Shown: piece after piece, positions 45,045-53,950 of the stretch
How positions within the stretch are numbered: the stretch's first letter is position 1
Layout of the letters: each line of letters opens with the position of its first letter
Assembly: GCA_022360015.1 (NCBI GenBank)
Contig: JAKSDQ010000331.1
Coordinates: 59,925-123,924, forward strand
Direction: 5' to 3'
DNA length: 64,000 nt
From: Cytophagales bacterium
GTDB lineage: Bacteria > Bacteroidota > Bacteroidia > Cytophagales > Cyclobacteriaceae
Notes under the pieces: model-generated
Database searches by the model: none
What the model saw: only the letters and a program-made list of their open reading frames with translations
Told to the model about the DNA's origin: nothing
Made by a program: the position numbers and the translations under genes

Positions 45045-46346
45045 CTATGAATGGGTCGAGGGATGGTTTTGTTGCCCTCCTACGACCACTTGTGTAAATG
45101 AGTCTACCTGTAAATATTTTTGGGCAAGCGTTAGAATATCTTCCTGGCCGATATTTTTTACAGAAGTCAGATAATTTTGATAAAACTGGTAATCGAGCCC
45201 GTAAAAATGTATTGCTTTGAATTTGTCTGCCAGCGAAAACGGCGTCGTAATGCTCGCCTGAAAGCTGCCAAGCATATAGTTTTTCACTGTTTCCAGCTCT
45301 TCGTTAGGCACAGCGACATTTTGCAGGATGTTGATTTCCTTATGAATCTCTTCAATAGTGGCCTGGGTAAAAGACTTTTTCACATCGGTGCCGATGATCA
45401 TGTAGCCGGCATGTATGAAATTGGCCATGGCAGCATGAATTCCGTAAGTATAACCTTTTTCTTCCCTGATATTTTTCATTAGCCTCGACCCGAAATACCC
45501 GCCAAGTATTTCCAGAACTACTGAAAACCTGGCGTAATCGAGATGGTTTTTGGAAAATAATGTTTTACCCAACCTTATTGAAGATTGCAGGCTATCTTCT
45601 TTCTTAACAGTTCTTTGTTTTACTTCACTGGAAACCGGGTGCTGTATATCGTTTTTGGTGGCATCGACCATGGAAATATCACCGAAGTTTTCCTCAATGA
45701 GCCTGACTTCCTTGTCTTGTACCTGCCCGCTTAAGATTATTTGGAACCCTTTGAGCACATGGGTTTTGTGGAAGGTAAGCAAATCTTCCCGGCCTGCAGC
45801 GTGGATTAATTCTTCGGTAAGATATGTTCCATAAGGATGATTTTCACCAAATAAGGCAGCCCTGAAAATTTTTGATGCGAGTACATTGTTTTTTTCATTC
45901 CGGACTTTGATGTTTTGTATTTTGATGTTCTTCAGGGTATCTAATTCTTTTTCCGGAAATACCGAATCAAATACCATTTCCCTTAGAAAGGGTATGAGCA
46001 CTGGGAAGTGTTTGGTCAAAGCATAGACGGTAATCGTTAATTGGTCAACTCCGGGGGTGATTTCGAGAAATGCACCGTATTGATCAAAAAACAATGAAAT
46101 GGCCTGGCTGTCTTTGCCTGTAGTGCCTTCTTTTAGCATTTGGCCGGTGAAATAAGCCTGGCCGGCCTGTTTTTCATGCCACACGCCGGCGTCAAAGATC
46201 AATTCCAGCCGCGCCACCGGTTGGTCTCCTGCATTAATACAATGCAGTACCAATGAATTATTCAACGTCAGGGTGTGTGCCTCCTTGATATCGAATTCCT
46301 GAAAGTGCTTAAAATCAGGCGCTTTAGTTCTATCCAGGGTAATCAA
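45045..46346 (-). CDS. M16 (pitrilysin) family protein lacking the zinc-binding motif
   Basis: A 433-residue single-chain M16 homologue. The place where the catalytic HxxEH should be reads 'QAYFTGQMLKEGTTGKD', with no His or Glu ligand, so it is very likely proteolytically inactive. The rest is normal: 'FKPLLPLL'-like 'FPVLIPFLREMVFDSVFPEKEL', and the C-terminal R/Y region 'NIREEKGYTYGIHAAM' that binds substrate in M16 pairs. Such inactive halves usually work with an active M16 partner, but none is in the window. It starts at a TTG 4 bases after the porV stop, so it is probably co-transcribed with porV and porU. Confidence 0.85.
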   Translation of the reverse strand: MITLDRTKAPDFKHFQEFDIKEAHTLTLNNSLVLHCINAGDQPVARLELIFDAGVWHEKQAGQAYFTGQMLKEGTTGKDSQAISLFFDQYGAFLEITPGVDQLTITVYALTKHFPVLIPFLREMVFDSVFPEKELDTLKNIKIQNIKVRNEKNNVLASKIFRAALFGENHPYGTYLTEELIHAAGREDLLTFHKTHVLKGFQIILSGQVQDKEVRLIEENFGDISMVDATKNDIQHPVSSEVKQRTVKKEDSLQSSIRLGKTLFSKNHLDYARFSVVLEILGGYFGSRLMKNIREEKGYTYGIHAAMANFIHAGYMIIGTDVKKSFTQATIEEIHKEINILQNVAVPNEELETVKNYMLGSFQASITTPFSLADKFKAIHFYGLDYQFYQNYLTSVKNIGQEDILTLAQKYLQVDSFTQVVVGGQQNHPSTHS

Positions 46347-46350
46347 ATAT

Positions 46351-47574
46351 CTAATCCTCGGTTACAGACTCGTCATCGGCGGCTTCGAAGTTAAAGGAAA
46401 GGCTGAACCTCAATGTCTCCGCCAGTGGATGGTTTCTTGTTTGTGGCACAAGGTAAGCGGCATCCAGGCCAAATTTCTGGTACCTGAAACCCAGTCCCAT
46501 AGAAAAATATTTTCTGTCACCCTTTTCAGGGTTTTCATAGAAATAGCCCAGTCTCGCAGCAAAAACTTTATTGTACCAATACTCCACACCAAAATTAATA
46601 ATGACTTCTCTCAGTTCCTCGCTAAATCCGTTCGGTGCATCTCCGAATGAGCCAAAGGTAGCCCCCAGATAAGGCCTGTTAGGATCCTCTCCTTCCCGGA
46701 TAACAGGTTGTCCATTTACAATTACAGGTCTCCCGTTCTCATCCAGTTCATAGATTGGCGGGGTGGGAACCATTAGTTTATTGAGATCGAGGGCAAATGT
46801 GATGGTGTTGTAGGGGTCCAGATTCATCGTTAAAGAACTGCCCAACCTAAGATTAGCAGGCAGGAAATCCCGGTTCCTGGAGCTGTTATAAGTCATTTTG
46901 TTTCCTATGTTGGAAATAATCCCGGCGAGAGCGAGTTTAGAATCACTTCCTCCTACCATAAGGTCCTTGGTCCAGTAAACACCGAGGTCTACTGCAACAG
47001 CGGTCCCGGGTTTTGTGTCGTTATTGGCGACAGCTATATTTCCTGATAGGTTGGATAAAATAAATTTTGCATTGGCCCCGATACTCAGGTTTTCGCTCAA
47101 AGCCTGGGAATAGGTGCCGTTAAACTCAAATTCCCGGGGATTAAACTGTCCGGTGGAGCCTCCCAATTCATCGCGCAAAGGAATATCACCTAAATCAAAG
47201 TACCTGAGTGCTAATCCTACTACCTGGGTTTTGGAAATTCTTTTAAAGCCGGTCAAATAAGAAATAGACATATCACTGACTATATTACTCAGCCAGGGTG
47301 TATAAGACAGCGTAAAGCCCATTTCCTTGTTAATAAATGCTAATTTGGCTGGATTCCAATGGCTGGAAAAGCCATCGGCACTGGTTGCCGCTCCTACATC
47401 ACCCATGGCACTGGCCCTGGCGTCAGGTGAAATGAGTAGAAACGGAACTGCGGTGGTAATTACACGCCTCGAGGTGTCCTGCCCTGCTACCACGCCCGTA
47501 CCTGTTTGTGCATACGATTTATTTAAAAGAAAAAGCACGAAACAGCTTACTGCCAAGAATTTTAACTTTATCAT
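46351..47574 (-). CDS. porV: Type IX secretion system outer-membrane protein PorV
   Basis: A 407-residue FadL/OmpP1-like 14-strand barrel. Signal peptide ends in 'KSYAQ'. The mature start has the PorV pattern 'TTAVPFLLISPDARASAMGDVGAATSAD' and 'WNPAKLAF', and later 'GLALRYFDLGDIPLRDE' and 'SIGANAKFILSNL'. PorV (LptO) binds T9SS cargo C-terminal domains after the SprA channel and shuttles them to the PorU attachment complex. It follows porU by 27 bases, as in other Bacteroidota. Confidence 0.95.
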   Translation of the reverse strand: MIKLKFLAVSCFVLFLLNKSYAQTGTGVVAGQDTSRRVITTAVPFLLISPDARASAMGDVGAATSADGFSSHWNPAKLAFINKEMGFTLSYTPWLSNIVSDMSISYLTGFKRISKTQVVGLALRYFDLGDIPLRDELGGSTGQFNPREFEFNGTYSQALSENLSIGANAKFILSNLSGNIAVANNDTKPGTAVAVDLGVYWTKDLMVGGSDSKLALAGIISNIGNKMTYNSSRNRDFLPANLRLGSSLTMNLDPYNTITFALDLNKLMVPTPPIYELDENGRPVIVNGQPVIREGEDPNRPYLGATFGSFGDAPNGFSEELREVIINFGVEYWYNKVFAARLGYFYENPEKGDRKYFSMGLGFRYQKFGLDAAYLVPQTRNHPLAETLRFSLSFNFEAADDESVTED

Positions 47575-47601
47575 AAAATTTCAATTAACAAACAAATATA
47601 A

Positions 47602-50600
47602 TTAATTAATAATTACTAACTTTTGATATTGCTGGTTTTTTGCTCCATCTTCTTTGGATGACAGGTAAACTTTGTAAATATACATACCATTCTCCAAAAT
47701 TTTACCGTCAAACCCTCTTCCGTTCCATGCAATATCGTTAATCGTTCGTGGGCTGTTTTCGTAGGTGTAGTCGATTCTTCTGACCAATTCCCCTTTCATG
47801 CTGAAGATTTCAATGATCACATAAAGATCATCTCCGGCCCGGTTATGTTCAATATGAAAAGTTGTATTTTGGTCAAATGGGTTAGGATAGTTATACAGGC
47901 TGGTGAAAATTATTTCATTGTTTTCTTTTACTTTAAAGCGAATGGATGCCTCTGCCGAATTGTTGAATGTGTCCCAGGCCTTCAATTCAATGACATGTTC
48001 ACCCGCTTCGATATCATTCAAAGGAAAAGCTACCCACCCACTTTGGTAACTATCTATATCCGTCTCGTAAAAATCGTTCAAATTAAAGGTTTTTTCTCCA
48101 TCCAGAACAGCAGTGATGTTTTGACCCAGGCCGCCGTTTGAAATATTGATACCGCTTTGATCAGTCAAATGCGCCAGTAAAAGTGTGTTGCTATTGGTAT
48201 ATTCGCCGGATACAAAATTGGTATCTTCCATATATAACTTAATTGATGGCGGATTATTGTCTATCGGTACATTTTTGCTGCTTCCCCCTATAACCACATC
48301 TACATTGGCGCCATTGGCATCTTTTAGTCCCTCCTGGCTTCGGGCATACATACTTATTTTTCCATTATCAGAAACATAAGATATGTTTTTTGGCACAATG
48401 AATTCCAACCGGAATTTGCCTTCTTCGATACTGACTTTACCTTTATAGATTATATTTTCCTGACTTTCAAAGCGATAGGTTCTTCCTTCGGACGGAAGTG
48501 TTTCCCGGGTAGTCTTTTTGTCAAAAATCGTCGCCTCGAGAACGCCATGGTAGCCGGTAATTAAATTCGTATTTTCATCAATAACTTCCCCTGTGACTGT
48601 CACTTTACTCAACGCCGTAAGTGTGTCTATTTTAGTTGCAACCGGCAAGCCGTTAATTTCATTAATATGAATGTTTTTTTCAGGATAGCTGAGCCTCATT
48701 GAAGGGTCCCCAAGCAATGAAAAGTTTCTGTTTTTGAAACCCTCCAGGCTATTATTTTTTGTCTCCTGTACAATATCCCCCAATCGAAGATATTGGCCAT
48801 TGTTCCTTTTAAATACAGTATTATAAAATGCGAGGTTCAGCGTCAGATTGCTATTCGCAAAAACCGGTCGTGTGGTGGTCAATAAAGCAATGGCCCCTCC
48901 CTCCGGATTCAGGATCAATTCTTCAGCGCCTGATTTCCTGACCGGGTCATCATAACGGCCAAATTCACATGTGGCAGTGACAAATAACGGCAGTTGATCA
49001 TAGTTTTCCAGGTTTTTAACCATGTCCAGATCAATGACGGCTTCTTCGGCCAGTTTTTCCTCGTTGCCATGACCGGTGTAATTTACAATGAGGGTACCCC
49101 TGTCAATCGCTTGTTCGATTAATTCCCTGAACTCCGGTGCTACTTCGCCATTGGGCGTGACTTGCTGGGGAAAGGCGTCGAGGTACAGCTTGTTGATGTT
49201 AAACTGAGGATAGCTCTCCTCTACCTGCCCGGACAAGGATTCTGCGTCCAGGAAATGACGGAAGGCATCTCCATCACTGTCATCTGCGATGAGATATATT
49301 TCATTCCTCCAGTTACCCAGGGTACTGGTATCGGTGGAATAATGTATAATTTTATCGACAATAATTCCGGCCTCTTCCACTGTATTGACCGGCAGCCTGC
49401 CGATACCAATATTCAAAAGGTGATCACCATCATTGTTTTCAATCCATTCCCCCTCATCATCATCCAAAAATCCATAATAGTCATCTGATGAGTAGGTCCG
49501 TGTAGGCCACAGGGAATCCCTGGACTGATAGACAGGTACCTTGTTAGTGTTATTATTTTCCCTGTCCTTGTAGTCATAAGAGCACTCACCAAACAACAAA
49601 AGGTATTTGAATTTGCCAGCGGTGCTTTTATCATAAAGATATTTCATGTAGTCTCTTATGGCTGTCACATCCTGTGCCCCGGAAGAAAACTCATTGTAAA
49701 TCTCTTCAGTGGTTACTACTTTTACACTGAGGCCATCGTGATTCTGCCTGAAATTCGCAAGCCGGTTGGCTTCACTCAAAAAATCGGGGTGTGAAACAAT
49801 TACCATATCCGTCACTTCATCGCCCCGCAGGTTTTGGTTTTTTACCTTACCTGTAAATAAAGGGGAAAGATAATTCCCGTTGAACGCGATGAATTCTTTC
49901 AAATCCACTGTAGCTACCCCAAAACTAGCCTTACCGTTTCCTGAATCAAAGTCAAATAACTGCTCTTTGGGATTCAACGGGTCGCTTATGTCCCATATTC
50001 GTGCCTCACCTGAAAAGTTATTTATTTCAAATGTACTGGCAGGCTGGGCAAGACTGCCGGTGGATCTGAATGGTACCTGGTCCTCAACCAGGGAAAGCTT
50101 TCTTTTGACAGTCAAAAACAGGTAATCCAGGTAGCCGGTAGATTCAAGATTAGCGCTGGGGTTAAAGCGAAGGTTCACACCGACTTTGCTATCGGAGCTT
50201 AAAATAGTCGTGTTAAATTCAAAGCTATCGAGTTGTTCATCACCCCTGAGGCCATAAATATAGCTGGTAACCGCAGAAAAGTTTTGCTTCCCCAGCAGGC
50301 TTCCGTCTACTGACACATCAAAGGTAGAATTGTTGTCATAGGAATTAAAACTTAATGTGCTGACATCCAGAACGGCGGTGGTGTTTTGAACGATACCTTG
50401 CATATCAAAAACGAAATCTTTTGCGCTTGCTTTGAAACCTTCGCCGAACCATTTACGGCCTGAAGATATTAAGTTAAACTTATCTTCTTCAAAGGCCACG
50501 TAATAGTCGTAATCGCTTATCACAGGGAAACCGGTACCGAGGTTGTCCTGATTAGCAACTCGTTGCCCATTGGTTGAGCCAATGGTAAGAAAGTAATAAG

Positions 50601-51072
50601 TGGTGTCTGAATAGAGGTTTTTTCGATAAGTAAACTTTTGTCCGGGTTGGTCGTATCCGTAATCATCCGGCCCCTGACCATAAAACAGTATAAAATCGTT
50701 ATTGTCAAATTTTCCGTCATTTTCGCCGTTCACAAAAATGGCATTTTCTGTTAAATCCTGTAGTCGGGCCTGGCTGTTGGCCTGGGGTAGCATGCCTCCG
50801 CCATTTCCAAATATTTTAATCTTTTTCGGGTCAATGTTGTTAATATCTACACCGGCCTCTGACAGTAAACCGGCATTCATCTGATAAATACCACTTACGA
50901 TAATACCGAATTTGTACCAATTGCCCTCCGATAGTACTGAATTGAATTCGCCGGAGGATCTCCTGGGGGTGTCGATCTGCCCATACAAGGAAGTACCGGC
51001 AAGCAGGTAGAGCAGCATGCAGGTAAATACCCTTGCCTTTTTCCCAGGCTTTTCAATAAAATGGTGGTACAT
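47602..51072 (-). CDS. porU: Type IX secretion system sortase PorU
   Basis: A 1156-residue surface cysteine protease of the C25 (gingipain) family that cuts C-terminal sorting domains from T9SS cargo and links the cargo to surface lipopolysaccharide. Signal peptide ends near 'TSLYGQ'. The catalytic dyad is His668 ('NYTGHGNEE') and Cys702 ('TATCEFGRYDD'). The N-terminal beta-domain and the caspase-like domain (about 420-770) are followed by an Ig-like region and a CTD-like end ('YNYPNPFDQNTTF', 'GMYIYKVYL'). Length agrees with P. gingivalis PorU (1158). Confidence 0.96.
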   Translation of the reverse strand: MYHHFIEKPGKKARVFTCMLLYLLAGTSLYGQIDTPRRSSGEFNSVLSEGNWYKFGIIVSGIYQMNAGLLSEAGVDINNIDPKKIKIFGNGGGMLPQANSQARLQDLTENAIFVNGENDGKFDNNDFILFYGQGPDDYGYDQPGQKFTYRKNLYSDTTYYFLTIGSTNGQRVANQDNLGTGFPVISDYDYYVAFEEDKFNLISSGRKWFGEGFKASAKDFVFDMQGIVQNTTAVLDVSTLSFNSYDNNSTFDVSVDGSLLGKQNFSAVTSYIYGLRGDEQLDSFEFNTTILSSDSKVGVNLRFNPSANLESTGYLDYLFLTVKRKLSLVEDQVPFRSTGSLAQPASTFEINNFSGEARIWDISDPLNPKEQLFDFDSGNGKASFGVATVDLKEFIAFNGNYLSPLFTGKVKNQNLRGDEVTDMVIVSHPDFLSEANRLANFRQNHDGLSVKVVTTEEIYNEFSSGAQDVTAIRDYMKYLYDKSTAGKFKYLLLFGECSYDYKDRENNNTNKVPVYQSRDSLWPTRTYSSDDYYGFLDDDEGEWIENNDGDHLLNIGIGRLPVNTVEEAGIIVDKIIHYSTDTSTLGNWRNEIYLIADDSDGDAFRHFLDAESLSGQVEESYPQFNINKLYLDAFPQQVTPNGEVAPEFRELIEQAIDRGTLIVNYTGHGNEEKLAEEAVIDLDMVKNLENYDQLPLFVTATCEFGRYDDPVRKSGAEELILNPEGGAIALLTTTRPVFANSNLTLNLAFYNTVFKRNNGQYLRLGDIVQETKNNSLEGFKNRNFSLLGDPSMRLSYPEKNIHINEINGLPVATKIDTLTALSKVTVTGEVIDENTNLITGYHGVLEATIFDKKTTRETLPSEGRTYRFESQENIIYKGKVSIEEGKFRLEFIVPKNISYVSDNGKISMYARSQEGLKDANGANVDVVIGGSSKNVPIDNNPPSIKLYMEDTNFVSGEYTNSNTLLLAHLTDQSGINISNGGLGQNITAVLDGEKTFNLNDFYETDIDSYQSGWVAFPLNDIEAGEHVIELKAWDTFNNSAEASIRFKVKENNEIIFTSLYNYPNPFDQNTTFHIEHNRAGDDLYVIIEIFSMKGELVRRIDYTYENSPRTINDIAWNGRGFDGKILENGMYIYKVYLSSKEDGAKNQQYQKLVIIN

Positions 51073-51228
51073 ATTATATCTAAGACTCTTACCAACGAAC
51101 GTAAAACCCCTATTTATATTTAAATGTTCCTTATTTAATTAATAATTCAAATTCAAAGTAAGCTTAAATCTTACGTTGCGGAACCGCCGGATTTTATGTT
51201 AAAATAGTACCAAAATACTAATTTATCA

Positions 51229-51945
51229 TTAATTCGGGTTTTTGCGGGTATTGGAAATTAAAAAATTGTTAATTATCGAAAGCAGTATGTACAACGTTAT
51301 TACCAACGGAAAGGCTTTTATCTTAAAAACGGAGAGGGAAACCAAAGCCATCAGGATAAAGATATACTTCATCTTGTTGACTTCCCACTGAAACCCTTTG
51401 AACTTCAAAGCCATCAGTTTAATCTCAGACACCAGGAGTAATGAAAAGACGACGGTGATTATCACCAACAAGCCTGACAGGGGCAGCACTTCGGTAAGCC
51501 AGAAATTTTGCTGGTAAATGATGAAAGGTAATGAGCTGATGAGCAGGGCGTTGGCTGGCGTTGGGAGTCCTATGAAATGTTCGCTTTGCCTGGTGTCAAT
51601 GTTAAATTTGGCCAGTCTGAGTGCGGAGAATACAGTGATTATCAAAGCCGTGTAGGGTAGGATGGGGTGGTCTGAAGATGCCTGGATCATATCAAAAACC
51701 ATAATCGCCGGCAGAAGACCGAACGTTACCATGTCAGCCAATGAGTCCAGCTCCTTGCCAATTTTAGAGTTAACTTTTAAGGTCCTGGCGACAAAACCAT
51801 CCAGAAAATCGAATAAACCGGCCAGCCAGATGAGATAGGCACCACTTCTCAAATCATTGTTTTTTAAGACCAGGATTATGCCTATACTACCCGAAAGCAG
51901 ATTGAGGCAGGTAAATAGGTTAGGAATATGTTTTTTTACTGACAA
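51229..51945 (-). CDS. pssA: CDP-diacylglycerol-serine O-phosphatidyltransferase
   Basis: A membrane enzyme of about 238 residues that makes phosphatidylserine, the precursor of phosphatidylethanolamine. The CDP-alcohol phosphotransferase motif D-G-x2-A-R-x8-G-x3-D-x3-D is complete in 'DGFVARTLKVNSKIGKELDS' and the following residues. A TTG start at 51945 ('SVKKHIPNLFTCLNLLSG') is the likely one, since the longer frame from 52038 would overlap the upstream MBL gene by 76 bases and encode a basic, non-conserved tail. Seven or eight hydrophobic helices follow. Confidence 0.93.
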   Translation of the reverse strand: MSVKKHIPNLFTCLNLLSGSIGIILVLKNNDLRSGAYLIWLAGLFDFLDGFVARTLKVNSKIGKELDSLADMVTFGLLPAIMVFDMIQASSDHPILPYTALIITVFSALRLAKFNIDTRQSEHFIGLPTPANALLISSLPFIIYQQNFWLTEVLPLSGLLVIITVVFSLLLVSEIKLMALKFKGFQWEVNKMKYIFILMALVSLSVFKIKAFPLVITLYILLSIINNFLISNTRKNPN

Positions 51946-51962
51946 AATAACAAAGGCCGGCG

Positions 51963-52613
51963 TTAAGCCATGTGGATGGCACAAAACGGATTTGATTTTT
52001 TTTCCTCTCCTATCGTCGTGCTGGGACCGTGGCCACAATAAACGGTGACGTCATTATCCAGCGAAAAAAGCTTTTGGTGGATACTTTGTATTAATGTATT
52101 GAAATCCCCGCCTGGCAAATCGGTTCTTCCGATACTTCCCTGAAAGAGTACATCGCCACCTATGCAGAATTTTTGTTCCCGGTTGTAAAAAGCGATATGC
52201 CCCGGGGAATGTCCCGGCACAAAAAGAATTTCCAGTTGTGTCTGGCCGAATTTGACAGTGTCATTTTCATCGATAAATTCATCAATCTCTGCTTCACTGT
52301 AATTGGGGAATCCATAGTTTGACGCATAGGTTTTTACAGCCTTCAGCAATGGTGCCTCCTTTTCATGCGACGCCAGCGTGACTTGGTACTTTTCTTTGAT
52401 AAAATCATTTCCCAATACATGGTCAATATGGCAATGTGTATTTAACAGCTTCACTACTTTCAGGTTATTGGTGCTGACATAGCCGGTAATGGTATCTTTT
52501 TCTCCGCGTTCATAACAGCCCGGATCAATAATGACGCTTTCTCCGGTTTCATCACTGAGAATGTAAGTGTTTTCCATAAACGGGCCGAAGACAAAGGATT
52601 GAATTTTGATCAT
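51963..52613 (-). CDS. MBL-fold metallo-hydrolase, glyoxalase II-like
   Basis: A 216-residue metallo-beta-lactamase-fold protein. The metal motif H60-C-H62-I-D64-H65 ('NTHCHIDHVLGND') is complete, with further ligands in 'FVPGHSPGHIAFY' and 'YCGHGPST'. Length and arrangement match the YcbL/glyoxalase II-like hydrolases, which cleave hydroxyacyl-glutathione-like thioesters or unknown substrates. Bacteroidota generally lack glutathione, so another thioester is likely. It immediately precedes pssA on the minus strand. Confidence 0.9.
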   Translation of the reverse strand: MIKIQSFVFGPFMENTYILSDETGESVIIDPGCYERGEKDTITGYVSTNNLKVVKLLNTHCHIDHVLGNDFIKEKYQVTLASHEKEAPLLKAVKTYASNYGFPNYSEAEIDEFIDENDTVKFGQTQLEILFVPGHSPGHIAFYNREQKFCIGGDVLFQGSIGRTDLPGGDFNTLIQSIHQKLFSLDNDVTVYCGHGPSTTIGEEKKSNPFCAIHMA

Positions 52614-52753
52614 AACCTTGAGATCATTATTTTGGAATTTTCAGCAAAGTGAAACAATAATGTTGAAATATACCAATAATTGATGTTTAATATGAATAAC
52701 TAATATTTTTTATGCCCGATAATTTTTTTTCAGATTGGCTATCGACTTCGTAT

Positions 52754-52818
52754 CCCTTTGTGTCTTGGTGCCTTTGTAGTTCAAAAAAATCACCACGGAG
52801 GCACCAAGACACAAAGGG
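52754..52818. repeat. Dispersed hairpin repeat, copy 3 (most complete)
   Basis: Perfect 20-base inverted arms, CCCTTTGTGTCTTGGTGCCT (52754-52773) and its complement (52799-52818), enclose a 25-base spacer. The right side continues as a purine-rich tail (to about 52829). The same core lies at 2.05 and 12.33 kb. The repeat falls in the leader of the FAD oxidoreductase gene and artificially extends its reading frame upstream. Confidence 0.9.
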
Positions 52819-52871
52819 ACACAGAGGGTGTTGGTTGTAATTTATATGAAGGCTTTCAATGCTCAGGTAAG

Positions 52872-53924
52872 ATGAAAGTGGATTATCTCATTGTAGGACA
52901 GGGGTTGGCGGGGACGATTTTATCCTACCGGTTGCTGAAACAGGAAAAAAAGGTGTTGGTAATAGATCAGCCTCAAATGGAATCTTCTTCTGTTGTGGCC
53001 GCGGGGCTTTTTAACCCTATAACAGGCAACAGAATGGTAAAAACCTGGTTGGCCGATGAGCTTTTTTCAGAGCTGGTAGATTTTTACAGGGAATTGGAGA
53101 CATTTTTGGGGTGCAGGTTTTTCTATCAAAAACCCATCTACAGGCCTTTTGTAAACATGGCAGAACAAAATGAGTGGATGGGGAAAAGTGCCGACCCGGG
53201 AATTAAAAAATTTATTAGAAAAATCCACCGGAACAGTGTTTATGGTGATTTTGTTGAAGACGCTTATGGTGGATTGGAACTAAATTATTGTGGTTACGTT
53301 GATATTGCTACCTTGCTACGTGAATACCGGACTTATTTGAAACAGCAACAGATCATAAGTGAGGAGACCTTTGAAGGAGAAAAGCTGGTTTTTGATACGC
53401 ATTTGGTGAGATACAGGCATATTGAGGCCAGGCGAGTAATATTCTGTGAAGGACCATTGTCAAATGTTGACCGTTTTTTTTCGTGGCTTCCTTTTCGCAG
53501 GGTTAAGGGGGAGCTGTTAATAATTGAACCTAAGGAACCTGTACCTGTTATTCTCAATAGGGGTTTGTTCATTTTGCCGCTCGAAAATGGTCATTGCAAG
53601 GTAGGATCTACTTATGACTGGAAGGATATGACTTGGGAAGTGACTGAAAAAGCAGGTATCGAACTCAGGAAAAAACTGCATGTTTTTTTCAAAAAGTATT
53701 ATAAAGTTATCGATCAGGTTGCGGGTATCAGACCGGCCACGCTTGATCGCAGACCTCTTATCGGTGCTCATCCTGAGTTTAACAAGTTAATGATATTTAA
53801 TGGGTTTGGCACCAAAGGGGTATCCCTGATGCCATACTTCTCAGCAAAATTTTGCAATTTTCTTTCAAATGACAAAGAGTTGCCGGAAGAAGTGAATATT
53901 AATCGGTATTTTTCGTTATATTAG
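52872..53924 (+). CDS. FAD-dependent oxidoreductase (DAO family)
   Basis: A 350-residue flavoprotein from the ATG at 52872. An upstream TTG at 52758 would add 38 residues that simply translate the hairpin repeat, so it is rejected. The FAD motif is 'DYLIVGQGLAGTILSYRLL', then 'VVAAGLFNPITGNRMVKTW'. The C-terminus holds 'GIRPATLDRRPLIGAHPEF' and 'FNGFGTKGVSLMPYFS', typical of DadA/ThiO/MnmC-type D-amino-acid or glycine oxidases. The substrate is unknown. Confidence 0.88.
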   Translation: MKVDYLIVGQGLAGTILSYRLLKQEKKVLVIDQPQMESSSVVAAGLFNPITGNRMVKTWLADELFSELVDFYRELETFLGCRFFYQKPIYRPFVNMAEQNEWMGKSADPGIKKFIRKIHRNSVYGDFVEDAYGGLELNYCGYVDIATLLREYRTYLKQQQIISEETFEGEKLVFDTHLVRYRHIEARRVIFCEGPLSNVDRFFSWLPFRRVKGELLIIEPKEPVPVILNRGLFILPLENGHCKVGSTYDWKDMTWEVTEKAGIELRKKLHVFFKKYYKVIDQVAGIRPATLDRRPLIGAHPEFNKLMIFNGFGTKGVSLMPYFSAKFCNFLSNDKELPEEVNINRYFSLY

Positions 53925-53950
53925 AATTAAAAACAAATTGTTTTCAGAGT

